Positions 27,684 through 36,043 of a DNA stretch of 64,000 nt are shown one piece after another. Below the pieces are notes generated by a model. The model was given only the letters and a program-made list of their open reading frames with translations. It was not told where the DNA came from and did no database searches. The stretch's first letter is position 1, and each line of letters begins with the position of its first letter. Source of the stretch: Bradyrhizobium paxllaeri (GTDB taxonomy: Bacteria; Pseudomonadota; Alphaproteobacteria; Rhizobiales; Xanthobacteraceae); contig NZ_CP042968.1 in NCBI RefSeq assembly GCF_001693515.2, positions 2,418,001 through 2,482,000 of the forward strand, written 5' to 3'. A program made the position numbers and the translations under genes.

Positions 27684-29549
27684 TCACTCCATCCGCCGCC
27701 AGGCTTCCTGCAGCACGGCCAGCGCGTCGCCGCCGGCAAAGATGAAATCGCCGACGCCGGCCGAGCGCAGCGCGGTCTCCTGCTCGCCGGGCCGCCCTGC
27801 CAGATAGATATGCTTGGCGCCGGCCGCTTGAAGGGCCTTTGCGCCCGCGGCCGCGTGTTCCGCATAAACCTTGTCGGACGAGCATAGGCAGGCGGTCGCT
27901 GCACCCGATGCTTTGAACGCAGCGGCGAGTGCCGCCGGATCAGCAAAGCCTTGCGTGTCGATCGCCTCGATGCCGCCGGTCTCGAAAAAGCTCTTGGCAA
28001 AGGTGGCGCGTGCGGTGAAGGCGGCGGGCGTGCCCAAATTGGCGAGGAAGATTTTTGGCCGCGCGCCTGACGTCTTGAGCTGTTCGTCCGATTTGTCGCG
28101 CAGCGCCTCGAACGGCGCGGCGAGGCGGATCGGCGGCAGTGGGTCGAACTTGAATTTGGCCTCGCCATAGGACGGCAGCACGATCGGCGTGACGTCGAGC
28201 ACTTCGATCTCAGCCTCATGCAGGTTCGGGAATTCGCTTGCGCCGGTCAGCACGTCTCGGCGCTTGGCGATATTGGCTTCGCGTGCGGCCCGCGTCGCGG
28301 CGACCTTCTTCTGGATCAGGTTCTGTTCGAGCGCAGCAAAGATGCCGCCGGTTTTTTCGATCTCCTGAAACAACGACCATGCGGCTTCGCAAAGCTGCTT
28401 CGTCAATGTTTCGATGCCGCCGGAGCCGGCCGCGGGATCGGAAACTTTCGCGAGATTGGATTCCTCCAGCAGCACCAGTTGCGTGTTGCGCGCGACACGC
28501 CGCGCGAACGGATCAGGCAATCCCAGCGCCAGCGTGTGCGGCAAGACGGTGATGGCATTGGCGCCGCCGAGGCCAGCGGAGAACGTCGCCATCGTCGCGC
28601 GCAGCATGTTCACATAGGCATCGCGCTGCGTCAGCATGCGCCATGCTGTATCGGCCGCGATGAACAGCGGTTTGGGCGTGAGGCCGCAGGCCTGTTCGAT
28701 CCTTGCCCAGAGCAGCCGCAACGCACGGAATTTCGCCAGCGTCAGGAACTGGTCGGCGTCTGCGGCAAGCCGCGCATAGACCATGCCTTGGGCGTCCTCG
28801 AGCGAAACCCCGGCCTGCTCGATCGCGCGCAGATAGGCGACGCCGCACGCCAGCACGAATGCCAATTCCTGGACTTCCGATCCGCCGGCATCGTGTATCA
28901 CCCGTCCATCGGCAGCGGCGAGCGGACCCTTGAAGCCCATCGCGGCGAGGCCTTTGATCGCGCCCGTGACAGCGGGCACGATCTCCTCCCAGCTATAGGG
29001 ACTGGAGCCCCACACCGCGCCGGCTCCCAGCGGGTCGAGGCCGAAACGGATGTCGCAGGCTGCGAGATCAATACCCCTGCGCTTGATGTATTCGGCGACG
29101 TGAATGGCCGCCATGCGCGACTGTGGGCCGATCTGCAGTTCGATGCCGATCCCGGCATCGAGAAAAATGCCGTCGAGAACCTGCGCGACGGCCTCCGGCG
29201 AGGGATCGAGCCCGAAACCATGAGCGCCATTGGCGCCCGCGAATACCAGCGTCAGCCCGGTGGCGCCGTTTTCGAGGTCATGCAGCGCCTGCGCATTGGC
29301 CGCTTTCGCGTCGGGATGGTCGATCCGCTGCATGACCTGCCACGGCGCGGCGGCGGCACGGCCGGCGACCGGCGCGGCGCCCTGCGCACGGCGATAGATC
29401 GGATCGATCTTCAACCCATCGGATGTCTTGCTGACCAGTTTCTCGAACGGCGCGCCTTTCAGCACCCCATCGACCAGCTTGCGCCAGTCCTCGTAGGTCG
29501 CCGGGACAAATTCCGCGGCCAGGGTCAGTTCGTCAGTTTTCGTGGTCAT
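27684..29549 (-). CDS. mutA: Methylmalonyl-CoA mutase small (beta) subunit
   Basis: A 621-residue protein. The barrel domain shows TYEDWRKLVDGVLKGAPFEKL, IDPIYRRA and ARNTQLVLLEESNLAKVSDPAAGSGG, the mutase family signature. The C-terminal half is a degenerate B12-like domain (IFLANLGTPAAFTARATFAKSFFETGG) without the DxHxxG cobalt ligand, as in all small subunits, so it is structural. ATG 29549 (MTTKTDELTL) has a GAGG upstream; the open frame to 29714 has no family-like sequence. First gene of the mutase operon, 83 bases after folK. Confidence 0.93.
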   Translation of the reverse strand: MTTKTDELTLAAEFVPATYEDWRKLVDGVLKGAPFEKLVSKTSDGLKIDPIYRRAQGAAPVAGRAAAAPWQVMQRIDHPDAKAANAQALHDLENGATGLTLVFAGANGAHGFGLDPSPEAVAQVLDGIFLDAGIGIELQIGPQSRMAAIHVAEYIKRRGIDLAACDIRFGLDPLGAGAVWGSSPYSWEEIVPAVTGAIKGLAAMGFKGPLAAADGRVIHDAGGSEVQELAFVLACGVAYLRAIEQAGVSLEDAQGMVYARLAADADQFLTLAKFRALRLLWARIEQACGLTPKPLFIAADTAWRMLTQRDAYVNMLRATMATFSAGLGGANAITVLPHTLALGLPDPFARRVARNTQLVLLEESNLAKVSDPAAGSGGIETLTKQLCEAAWSLFQEIEKTGGIFAALEQNLIQKKVAATRAAREANIAKRRDVLTGASEFPNLHEAEIEVLDVTPIVLPSYGEAKFKFDPLPPIRLAAPFEALRDKSDEQLKTSGARPKIFLANLGTPAAFTARATFAKSFFETGGIEAIDTQGFADPAALAAAFKASGAATACLCSSDKVYAEHAAAGAKALQAAGAKHIYLAGRPGEQETALRSAGVGDFIFAGGDALAVLQEAWRRME

Positions 29550-29631
29550 CCGGACTATTGTTCCTCGGTCGTCTCTTCTGTTTGGCCGGAAATTGCCACG
29601 GGGCGGCCGCCAAGCCAAACGATGTTTTGGG

Positions 29632-30123
29632 TCAATCGAGGTCGGGCAGCCGCCGGATACCCTCGGTTGAAAGCTCTGCCAGCGCGTCGGCGACGCGGCG
29701 TCCCGCGATGACACGGTCGGGCGCGATTTCGGCGAGCGGCACGAGCACGAAGGCGCGCTCGAACGCCCGCGGATGCGGCAGTGTCAGTTCCGGCTTGTCG
29801 AGCCTGACATCGTCATAGGCGATCAAATCGAGGTCGAGGGTGCGCGGACCCCAGCGCGTCTCGTGCGCGCGATCGCGGCCGAACTTCTTCTCGATCTTGT
29901 GCAGCGTGAACAGCAACGCATGGGGATCGAGGCCGGTCTCGATCTCGATGACGGCGTTGGTGAAGGGCGCCTGGTCTTCCTCGCCCCAGGGCGGGGTGGT
30001 GTAATCGGAGGAGCGCGCGAGCAGGGCGGCCTGTGTCATGCCGCAAATGTTGGCAATGGCTTTCTTGAATGTCGTGCGGACGTCGCCGACATTGCCGCCG
30101 AGCGCGATCAGCACATCCGCCAT
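29632..30123 (-). CDS. folK: 2-amino-4-hydroxy-6-hydroxymethyldihydropteridine diphosphokinase
   Basis: A 163-residue HPPK, which transfers pyrophosphate from ATP to the pterin alcohol in folate synthesis. Signatures are IALGGNVGD near the N-terminus, NAVIEIETGLDP, and RWGPRTLDLDLIAYDD with the two Mg-binding Asp residues, then LPHPRAFERAFVLVPL. Normal length. ATG 30123 lies 1 base after the folB stop, so the three fol genes form a tight operon folP-folB-folK. Confidence 0.96.
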   Translation of the reverse strand: MADVLIALGGNVGDVRTTFKKAIANICGMTQAALLARSSDYTTPPWGEEDQAPFTNAVIEIETGLDPHALLFTLHKIEKKFGRDRAHETRWGPRTLDLDLIAYDDVRLDKPELTLPHPRAFERAFVLVPLAEIAPDRVIAGRRVADALAELSTEGIRRLPDLD

Positions 30124-30124
30124 G

Positions 30125-30496
30125 TCAGGGTGATGGCCGCTTGCGCACCAGCACCACGCCGACATCCTCGAAGATCTCGGCGATCGGCGCATGCGGCTTG
30201 TGGACCGTGACCTTGACCGCATGGACGCGTGGGAACGCCGCGAAGATCGCGTCCGAGACGGCGCCGGCCGCACGCTCCAAAAGCTTGTAATGGGTGTTCG
30301 TGAACGCAGCGGTCGCAGTCTCGACCACGCTGGCATAAGAAACGGTGTCGGACAGCCGATCGGAGTGCGAGGATTCCGACAGGTCGATGGAGAGTTCGAG
30401 ATCGATTACGAACCGTTGCCCGACTTTGGTCTCGTGCTCCATCACGCCGTGGCGGGCATGGGTAACGAGGCCGGTGATGAAGATCGTATCGCTCAT
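30125..30496 (-). CDS. folB: Dihydroneopterin aldolase
   Basis: A 123-residue enzyme that cleaves dihydroneopterin to hydroxymethyldihydropterin and glycolaldehyde. Recognisable parts are IFITGLVTHARHGVMEHE at the start, VSYASVVETATA and HYKLLERAAGAVSDAIFAAFPRV, containing the active-site Glu, with KVTVHKPHAP near the end carrying the catalytic Lys. It overlaps the folP stop by 4 bases (ATGA) and is followed 1 base later by folK. Confidence 0.94.
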   Translation of the reverse strand: MSDTIFITGLVTHARHGVMEHETKVGQRFVIDLELSIDLSESSHSDRLSDTVSYASVVETATAAFTNTHYKLLERAAGAVSDAIFAAFPRVHAVKVTVHKPHAPIAEIFEDVGVVLVRKRPSP

Positions 30497-31350
30497 TCCC
30501 GCTCCCTGATTGCCGTGGTTACACGCAAAGCCTGTACGGTTTCGGCCACGTCATGCGCCCGGATGATCCGGGCGCCGTTCTGCGCCGCCAAGAGATGCGC
30601 GGCAATCGAGCCGCCGAGGCGCTGATGCGGCTCCGACGGCGTCACCATGCTGATGAAACGCTTGCGCGAGGCGCCGACCAGGAGCGGCAATCCGAACGAC
30701 TGCAACTCGCCGAGCCGCGCCAGCGCGGTCATGCTCTGTTCGGGTGTCTTGCCGAAGCCGATGCCGGGATCGAGCACGATTCCGTCGGGCGAAATGCCGC
30801 GTTTGGCGGCGATGTCGAGCGAACGGCCGAAGAAATCAGCGATATCCTGCATGATGTCGATGGCGGGATCGGCGCTGTCGCGATTGTGCATGATGATGAC
30901 GGGTACGCCGCGCTCGGCGACGAGGCCCGCCATGCCGGAATCGCGCTGCAGCCCCCAGACATCGTTGGCGATGGCGGCGCCCTGATCCAGCGCCCAGGCG
31001 ACGACGGCCGATTTCATGCTGTCGATCGACACGGGAATGCCGAGTGCCACGACGTCTGATAGCACCGGCTGCAGGCGCTTCAATTCTTCTTCCGCCGGGA
31101 TCGGTTCCGACCCGTAGGGGCGGGTGGATTCCGCGCCGATGTCGATGATGTCCGCGCCTTCGGCGATCATCCGCCGGGCCTGGGCCAGCGCCTGTTCGGG
31201 GGCCGTAAATTGCCCGCCGTCCGAGAATGAATCCGGCGTTACGTTCAGTACGCCCATCACCGCCGGATAGGGCCTGGACAGCAGCGCAGGCAGCACCGGC
31301 TGACCGGCCGGACCGGTTGCGGCGGTTGGTCTGGACTTGGCTGCGATCAT
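30493..31350 (-). CDS. folP: Dihydropteroate synthase
   Basis: A 285-residue TIM-barrel enzyme joining p-aminobenzoate to the pterin diphosphate; it is the sulfonamide target. Signatures are MGVLNVTPDSFSDGGQF, the DIIDIGAESTRP loop (about 71-82), SIDSMKSAVV, LDPGIGFGKTPEQS, and the C-terminal RIIRAHDVAETVQAL. The N-terminus carries a short extra segment before the barrel. First gene of the folate operon on the minus strand. Confidence 0.96.
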   Translation of the reverse strand: MIAAKSRPTAATGPAGQPVLPALLSRPYPAVMGVLNVTPDSFSDGGQFTAPEQALAQARRMIAEGADIIDIGAESTRPYGSEPIPAEEELKRLQPVLSDVVALGIPVSIDSMKSAVVAWALDQGAAIANDVWGLQRDSGMAGLVAERGVPVIIMHNRDSADPAIDIMQDIADFFGRSLDIAAKRGISPDGIVLDPGIGFGKTPEQSMTALARLGELQSFGLPLLVGASRKRFISMVTPSEPHQRLGGSIAAHLLAAQNGARIIRAHDVAETVQALRVTTAIRERE

Positions 31351-31422
31351 GCGGTCGCTTTGCGCGGTCCGCGCCGGGGAGTCAAGGTGTGAGAGCGTGC
31401 CCGCGGGCCGGCCTGTCCGGGC

Positions 31423-31830
31423 TCAGTAGCTGATCTTCGGCTGGAGCTTGCGCGCCTGCTCGATCAGTTGCTCGACCGATCGTTCGGAAGGCAGAACCCG
31501 GACGAGTTTACGCTTTGTGTTCACGTCTTTCATGTTCTGGGCCAGGCGTGCCGGATTGCGGTGGGCGAGTTCACGCACGGTGGTGACGCCGGCCGCGCGG
31601 ACCAGACCCACCTTGGCCTTGCCCATTCCGGGAATGCGCATGTAGTCGGAAAAATTGGCCCATTCGAGCAGTTGCTGTTCGCTGATGCCGGTCTTTGCCG
31701 CAAGCGCCTTGCGCCCTTTCACCGTGCGGGCGGCTTCCAGCAGCGCGTCGGTGGTGCGAATGCCCACCGATTTCAGTTTCGAGGCAGAGTAGGCGGTCAA
31801 GCCGTCGATCTCGGAAAGGGAGTAAGTCAT
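31423..31830 (-). CDS. DUF4332 (helix-hairpin-helix-like) protein
   Basis: A 135-residue protein of two helix-hairpin-helix-like repeats: LTAYSASKLKSVGIRTTDALLEAA and MRIPGMGKAKVGLVRAAGVTTVRELA. This pattern is DUF4332, related to DNA-binding HhH domains of the radA/RuvA kind. A nucleic-acid role is plausible but unproven. ATG 31830 sits alone, with 72 bases to folP downstream. Confidence 0.82.
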   Translation of the reverse strand: MTYSLSEIDGLTAYSASKLKSVGIRTTDALLEAARTVKGRKALAAKTGISEQQLLEWANFSDYMRIPGMGKAKVGLVRAAGVTTVRELAHRNPARLAQNMKDVNTKRKLVRVLPSERSVEQLIEQARKLQPKISY

Positions 31831-31883
31831 GATACCAGATGAAAAAAACTGTGTCCGGGCTGAATATGCGTAACCGCTGCTGA

Positions 31884-32249
31884 CTATGCGAACTGGCTGA
31901 GGCCCGGCGTCCCTGAAATGATTTCGCTCATTTGATCCGCTCCGATTTTGTCGCGACCGAACCTGAAAAGTTCACGTGCCACGTTCTGAATCTCGTTCAT
32001 GCCCAGGCCCAGCGCCATCAGCCTGGTGCCAACCGCCATCAGGCCTCCACTCATCAGCCTCGCGAACCCGCTATTGCTGCTGGAAGCGGCAATTGCAGCT
32101 TCGGCACCCGGAATTTGGTCGATCAGAGCCTGAACCTTGTCGGAGGGCCCCTCGTTACGGAGAAAACCCAGAACGATGCCGATGGTTTTTTCAGCGACAG
32201 CGCTATCGATGCCGGCCTTTGAGGCCAGCCGCCCAATCAGTTCGTCCAT
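31884..32249 (-). CDS. Small helical protein (DUF2267/DUF2780-like)
   Basis: A 121-residue protein starting MDELIGRLASKAGIDSAVAEKTIGIVLGF, followed by DKVQALIDQIPGAEAAI and a Gly/Leu-rich amphipathic segment (GGLMAVGTRLMALGLGM). This resembles the DUF2267/DUF2780 group of small helical proteins; I am not certain which. I chose ATG 32249 because the open frame upstream to 32384 looks non-coding. Function unknown. Confidence 0.68.
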   Translation of the reverse strand: MDELIGRLASKAGIDSAVAEKTIGIVLGFLRNEGPSDKVQALIDQIPGAEAAIAASSSNSGFARLMSGGLMAVGTRLMALGLGMNEIQNVARELFRFGRDKIGADQMSEIISGTPGLSQFA

Positions 32250-32582
32250 AATTTGCCCCGTCCCCAGCAACCGGCTTTTGCCGTGTCGCTGCTCGTCTAT
32301 TGATCTTGAGCGCCTGCGATCTGAAATACAAGCAACCGCGCCCATCGAGATGATTTTGATTCGCCGAGTGTTGCAGCAATGCAAGAGTGAAGGCTGGATT
32401 CACGCGAACTTGTTGCGCTGCGTTCTCGTTTTCTCCGCCGGAGACAGGAAAAAAGTATGAAAGGCGCGAGCGATGAGGCAGGCGAACGCGCAATGTATGC
32501 GGCGGCCGACGGTTTCAATCGGGGGGCAGGATGCGATATGATTGCCATACCAAATCTTTCCGATGCGTGAAGAGGCGATGCG
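32250..32582. other. 333-base divergent intergenic region
   Basis: Promoter region for the DUF2267-like gene (minus) and the HerA-like ATPase gene (plus). Antisense frames exist but look like chance reading. No hairpin or operator stands out. Confidence 0.4.
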
Positions 32583-34220
32583 ATGGTGACCTCCGACAAC
32601 AAGACCGCCGATACCGATGAGAAAATTTTCATCGGAAAAGGCGAACAGACGGCGTGGCTGACGCTCGCGCTTGCCAATCGGCATGGCCTTGTCACCGGCG
32701 CGACCGGTACCGGCAAGACCGTGTCGCTCCAGATAATGGCGGAGGGCTTTGCGCGTGCCGGCGTTCCCGTGTTCGCGGCCGATATCAAGGGCGACCTGTC
32801 CGGAATTTCCGAGGTCGGCGAAGCCAAGGACTTCATCCTCAAGCGCGCCGGAGAGATGGGGCTCAATTTCCAGCCCGACCAGTTCTCGACCGTGTTCTGG
32901 GATGTGTTCGGCGAGCAGGGCCATCCCGTCCGCGCCACGGTCACGGAAATGGGGCCGCTCTTGCTGTCGCGGATGCTCGAGCTGAACGACGTGCAGGAGG
33001 GCGTTCTCAACGTCGCATTCCGTGTGGCGGATGAAAACGGGCTGACGCTGATCGACATGAAGGATCTGCGAGCGCTGCTGGATGCGATCGCGCCGGTCGC
33101 CAAGAAGGCAGCCGCCGCGGACGATGATCCTGACGACAACGAGGAACTCAAGGCCGCGCTTCGAAAGGCCGCGCAGAGCTACGGCAATGTCAGCAAGGCA
33201 ACGGTCGGAACCATTCAGCGTCAGCTCCTGGTGCTGGAAAACCAGGGCGCATCGAAATTCTTCGGCGAGCCGGCGCTGACGCTGAAGGACTTCATGAAGA
33301 CCGACAGCGACGGCCGCGGCGTGGTCAACATCCTGGTCGCCGACAAGCTGATGCAGAGCCCGAGGCTATACGCTACCTTCCTGCTGTGGATGCTGTCGGA
33401 GCTGTTCGAGGAACTGCCGGAAGCCGGTGACCTGGCGAAGCCGAAACTGGTGTTCTTCTTCGACGAGGCGCATCTGTTGTTCGACGATGCGCCGGATGCG
33501 CTGATGGACAAGATCGAGCAGGTGGTGCGCCTGATCCGTTCCAAGGGCGTCGGCGTCTACTTCGTCACGCAGAATCCGATCGACGTGCCGGACAAGGTGC
33601 TGGCCCAGCTGGGCGGCCGCGTGCAGCACGCGTTGCGCGCCTTTACGCCGCGCGATCAGAAAGCGGTGAAAGCGGCGGCGCAGACCTTTCGGCCGAATCC
33701 GAAGCTCGATACCGCCCGCGTCATCATGGAACTCGGCAAGGGCGAAGCGCTGGTGTCGTTCCTTGAAGGCGGCGGTACGCCGACCATGGTCGAGCGCGTG
33801 ATGATCCGGCCGCCGACCGCGCGGATCGGGCCGATCACGCCGGAAGAGCGCAAGGCGATCATGAGCAAGAGCCCGTTCAAGGGCAAATACGACACCGCGA
33901 TCGACGCCGAATCCGCCTATGAAATGCTGCAGAAGCGCGTGGCCGACACGGCGGCGCCGGCGGATGGCCAGGGCGACGGTAGCGGCGGCGGCGTTCTCGG
34001 ACAGATCGGTTCGATCGTCGGCACGATCTTCGGCACCAACGTCAAGCGCGGCCGGCTGTCGACCGGCCAGGTTATCGCGCGCGATGTCACGCGCTCTGTC
34101 ACCAACAAGGTGATCGGCGGCGTCGTCGCCGATCTCGGCAAATCGGTCGGCGGATCGCTCGGCAGTTCGGTCGGACGCGCGCTGGTGCGCGGCGCGCTGG
34201 GCGGATTGCTGCGGCGGTAA
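32583..34220 (+). CDS. HerA/FtsK-type ATPase of the DUF853 family
   Basis: A 545-residue P-loop ATPase. Walker A is GATGTGKT near residues 39-46, Walker B is [13 protein letters not shown] (about 294-306), and [16 protein letters not shown] sequence ([26 protein letters not shown]) is sensor and arginine-finger region. The C-terminus (about 465-545) is Gly/Val-rich and possibly membrane-associating. DUF853 proteins resemble the DNA-translocating HerA helicases, but their substrate is not established. ATG 32583 follows GAGGCGATGCG. Monocistronic or paired with the M20 gene 61 bases downstream. Confidence 0.88.
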   Translation: MVTSDNKTADTDEKIFIGKGEQTAWLTLALANRHGLVTGATGTGKTVSLQIMAEGFARAGVPVFAADIKGDLSGISEVGEAKDFILKRAGEMGLNFQPDQFSTVFWDVFGEQGHPVRATVTEMGPLLLSRMLELNDVQEGVLNVAFRVADENGLTLIDMKDLRALLDAIAPVAKKAAAADDDPDDNEELKAALRKAAQSYGNVSKATVGTIQRQLLVLENQGASKFFGEPALTLKDFMKTDSDGRGVVNILVADKLMQSPRLYATFLLWMLSELFEELPEAGDLAKPKLVFFFDEAHLLFDDAPDALMDKIEQVVRLIRSKGVGVYFVTQNPIDVPDKVLAQLGGRVQHALRAFTPRDQKAVKAAAQTFRPNPKLDTARVIMELGKGEALVSFLEGGGTPTMVERVMIRPPTARIGPITPEERKAIMSKSPFKGKYDTAIDAESAYEMLQKRVADTAAPADGQGDGSGGGVLGQIGSIVGTIFGTNVKRGRLSTGQVIARDVTRSVTNKVIGGVVADLGKSVGGSLGSSVGRALVRGALGGLLRR

Positions 34221-34281
34221 GGCCGCGGCAAGCTACAACTTGACGTCAAATAACAAGGCTCGCAGCCAGGAATAATCAACC

Positions 34282-35688
34282 ATGCCCAATGCCAAGATCC
34301 AGCCGGTCCTCGATCATATCGACGCCGATTTCAACAACAGCCTCGAGCGGCTGTTTGCGCTGTTGCGGATCAAGTCGATCTCGGCCGATCCGGCCTTCGC
34401 CGGCGATTGCAAGGCGGCGGCCGATCATCTGGCGAAGGATATTGCGACGCTCGGCTTCAAGGCGGAGGTGAGGCCGACGGCGGGGCATCCCGCGATCGTC
34501 GCCAAAGCGAACGGCAGCACCGACGGCCGCCCGCACGTGCTGTTCTATGGGCATTATGATGTGCAGCCGGTCGATCCGCTCAATCTGTGGCACCGTCCGC
34601 CGTTCGAGCCTGTCGTCACCGATCACGCCGACGGCCGCAAGATCATCGTGGCGCGCGGCGCGGAGGACGACAAGGGCCAGTTGATGACTTTCATCGAGGC
34701 CTGCCGCGCCTGGAAGAAGGTCACGGGATCGCTGCCGATCGACGTCACGATCCTGATCGAAGGCGAAGAAGAAGTCGGTTCGAAGAATTTCGTGCCGTTC
34801 ATGGAGGCGATCAAGGATGAGTTGAAGGCAGACTTCGCGCTGGTCTGCGACACCAGCATGTGGGACCCGAACACGCCCGCCATCACAACCTCGCTGCGCG
34901 GCTTGATGTATGACGAGGTCACCATCAAGGCCGCCAACCGCGATCTGCATTCCGGTGTGTTCGGCGGCGGCGCGCGCAACCCGATCCGCGTGCTGACCAG
35001 CATCCTCGGCGGCCTGTTTGATGACAACGGCCGCATCACCATTCCCGGCTTCTACGACGGCGTGAAGGATCTGCCGCCGGATATCCTGGCGCAGTGGAAG
35101 AACCTGAACCTCACGCCGGAGTCGTTCCTTAAGCCGATCGGCCTCTCGATCCCCGCCGGCGAAAAGGATCGCCTGCTGATCGAGCAAATATCCTCGCGTC
35201 CGACCTGCGACATCAACGGCATTTTCGGCGGCTATACCGGCGAGGGCTCGAAAACCGTGATCCCGGCGGAAGCTTCCGCAAAGATCTCCTTCCGTCTGGT
35301 CGAAGGCCAGGACCCGCAGAAGATCAAGAAGGCCTTCCGCGACTATGTCACCGCGCGGCTTCCGGGCGACTGCAAGGCCGTCTTCACCGAGCACTCCAGT
35401 GGCGCGGCCATCGCGCTCGACTGGAACATGAAGCCGCTGGCGGCTGCCAAGCGCGCATTGACCGAGGAATGGGGCCAGGAGGCGCTCTTGGTCGGCTCCG
35501 GCGCCTCGATCCCGATCGTCGCGGATTTCAAGCGCACGCTCGGCCTCGACAGCCTGCTGATCGGCTTCGGTCTCGACGACGACAACATCCATTCGCCGAA
35601 CGAGAAGTATGATCTGAAGAGCTACCACAAGGGCATCCGCTCCTGGGCGCGGATCCTGGGTGCGTTCGCGGAGGCGCAGCGCGGATAG
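34282..35688 (+). CDS. M20-family dinuclear zinc peptidase (dipeptidase-like)
   Basis: A 468-residue M20 peptidase. Metal ligands are visible in FYGHYDVQP (His), GAEDDKGQL (bridging Asp), EGEEEVGS (Glu-Glu, catalytic and metal), VCDTSM (Asp) and NIHSPNEKY (His). The lid domain is at about 200-370. It should cleave dipeptides or N-acyl amino acids in the cytosol, like the CNDP/PepV group. No signal peptide. 61 bases after the HerA-like gene, so they may share a transcript. Confidence 0.92.
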   Translation: MPNAKIQPVLDHIDADFNNSLERLFALLRIKSISADPAFAGDCKAAADHLAKDIATLGFKAEVRPTAGHPAIVAKANGSTDGRPHVLFYGHYDVQPVDPLNLWHRPPFEPVVTDHADGRKIIVARGAEDDKGQLMTFIEACRAWKKVTGSLPIDVTILIEGEEEVGSKNFVPFMEAIKDELKADFALVCDTSMWDPNTPAITTSLRGLMYDEVTIKAANRDLHSGVFGGGARNPIRVLTSILGGLFDDNGRITIPGFYDGVKDLPPDILAQWKNLNLTPESFLKPIGLSIPAGEKDRLLIEQISSRPTCDINGIFGGYTGEGSKTVIPAEASAKISFRLVEGQDPQKIKKAFRDYVTARLPGDCKAVFTEHSSGAAIALDWNMKPLAAAKRALTEEWGQEALLVGSGASIPIVADFKRTLGLDSLLIGFGLDDDNIHSPNEKYDLKSYHKGIRSWARILGAFAEAQRG

Positions 35689-36019
35689 TTGTCCTCAAAC
35701 AGCGGGTGTGTATCCCCTCCGCGTTTCCCGCGGCGATACGACCCGCCTGTGCATATATTTCCGTCCGATGGAACATGGGCTGGTTCCAGGTCGATTCCGC
35801 GCAGGTCCGGGCTTCCCGGGACCTATTGCGCGCCACCCCATTGAGGCGTTCAATCCCGCAGATGCCGTCTCGTCGCCCGGGACGGACCGGTTCGATCTGC
35901 CGTGGGCAGACGAGACGGTCGGCGACATGATCCGGATCCCTGGCGGTACGCATGCCGAAGCGATCACTACCTCTACAAACGTATCGGGTTTAGTTGCGTT
36001 GCGCCCGGGAGGATTGGCG
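35689..36019. other. 331-base gap before the histidine kinase
   Basis: No convincing gene. A frame from 35660 runs through to 36043 but has Arg/Pro-rich composition that looks like chance; only its last seven codons have an RBS (see next entry). Confidence 0.4.
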
Positions 36020-36043
36020 ATGGAAGCCAATAGCAGCCGATGA
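36020..36043 (+). CDS. Seven-codon upstream ORF coupled to the kinase start
   Basis: GGGAGGA (36007-36013) lies 6 bases before an ATG that encodes M-E-A-N-S-S-R and ends in TGA, overlapping the kinase start as ATGA. The kinase ATG itself has no Shine-Dalgarno sequence. Ribosomes probably load here and reinitiate on the kinase. It could also be the end of a longer real ORF from 35660. Confidence 0.5.
   Translation: MEANSSR

Noticed and set aside
28218..29711. A 497-residue plus-strand frame
   Set aside because: Antisense to the clear mutase small subunit; no recognisable protein features.
32297..33151. A 284-residue minus-strand frame
   Set aside because: Overlaps the HerA-like ATPase gene and is Ser-rich in the manner of a shadow frame.
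35660..36043. A 127-residue frame before the histidine kinase
   Set aside because: Composition looks random and there is no RBS at its start; only the last seven codons are supported.
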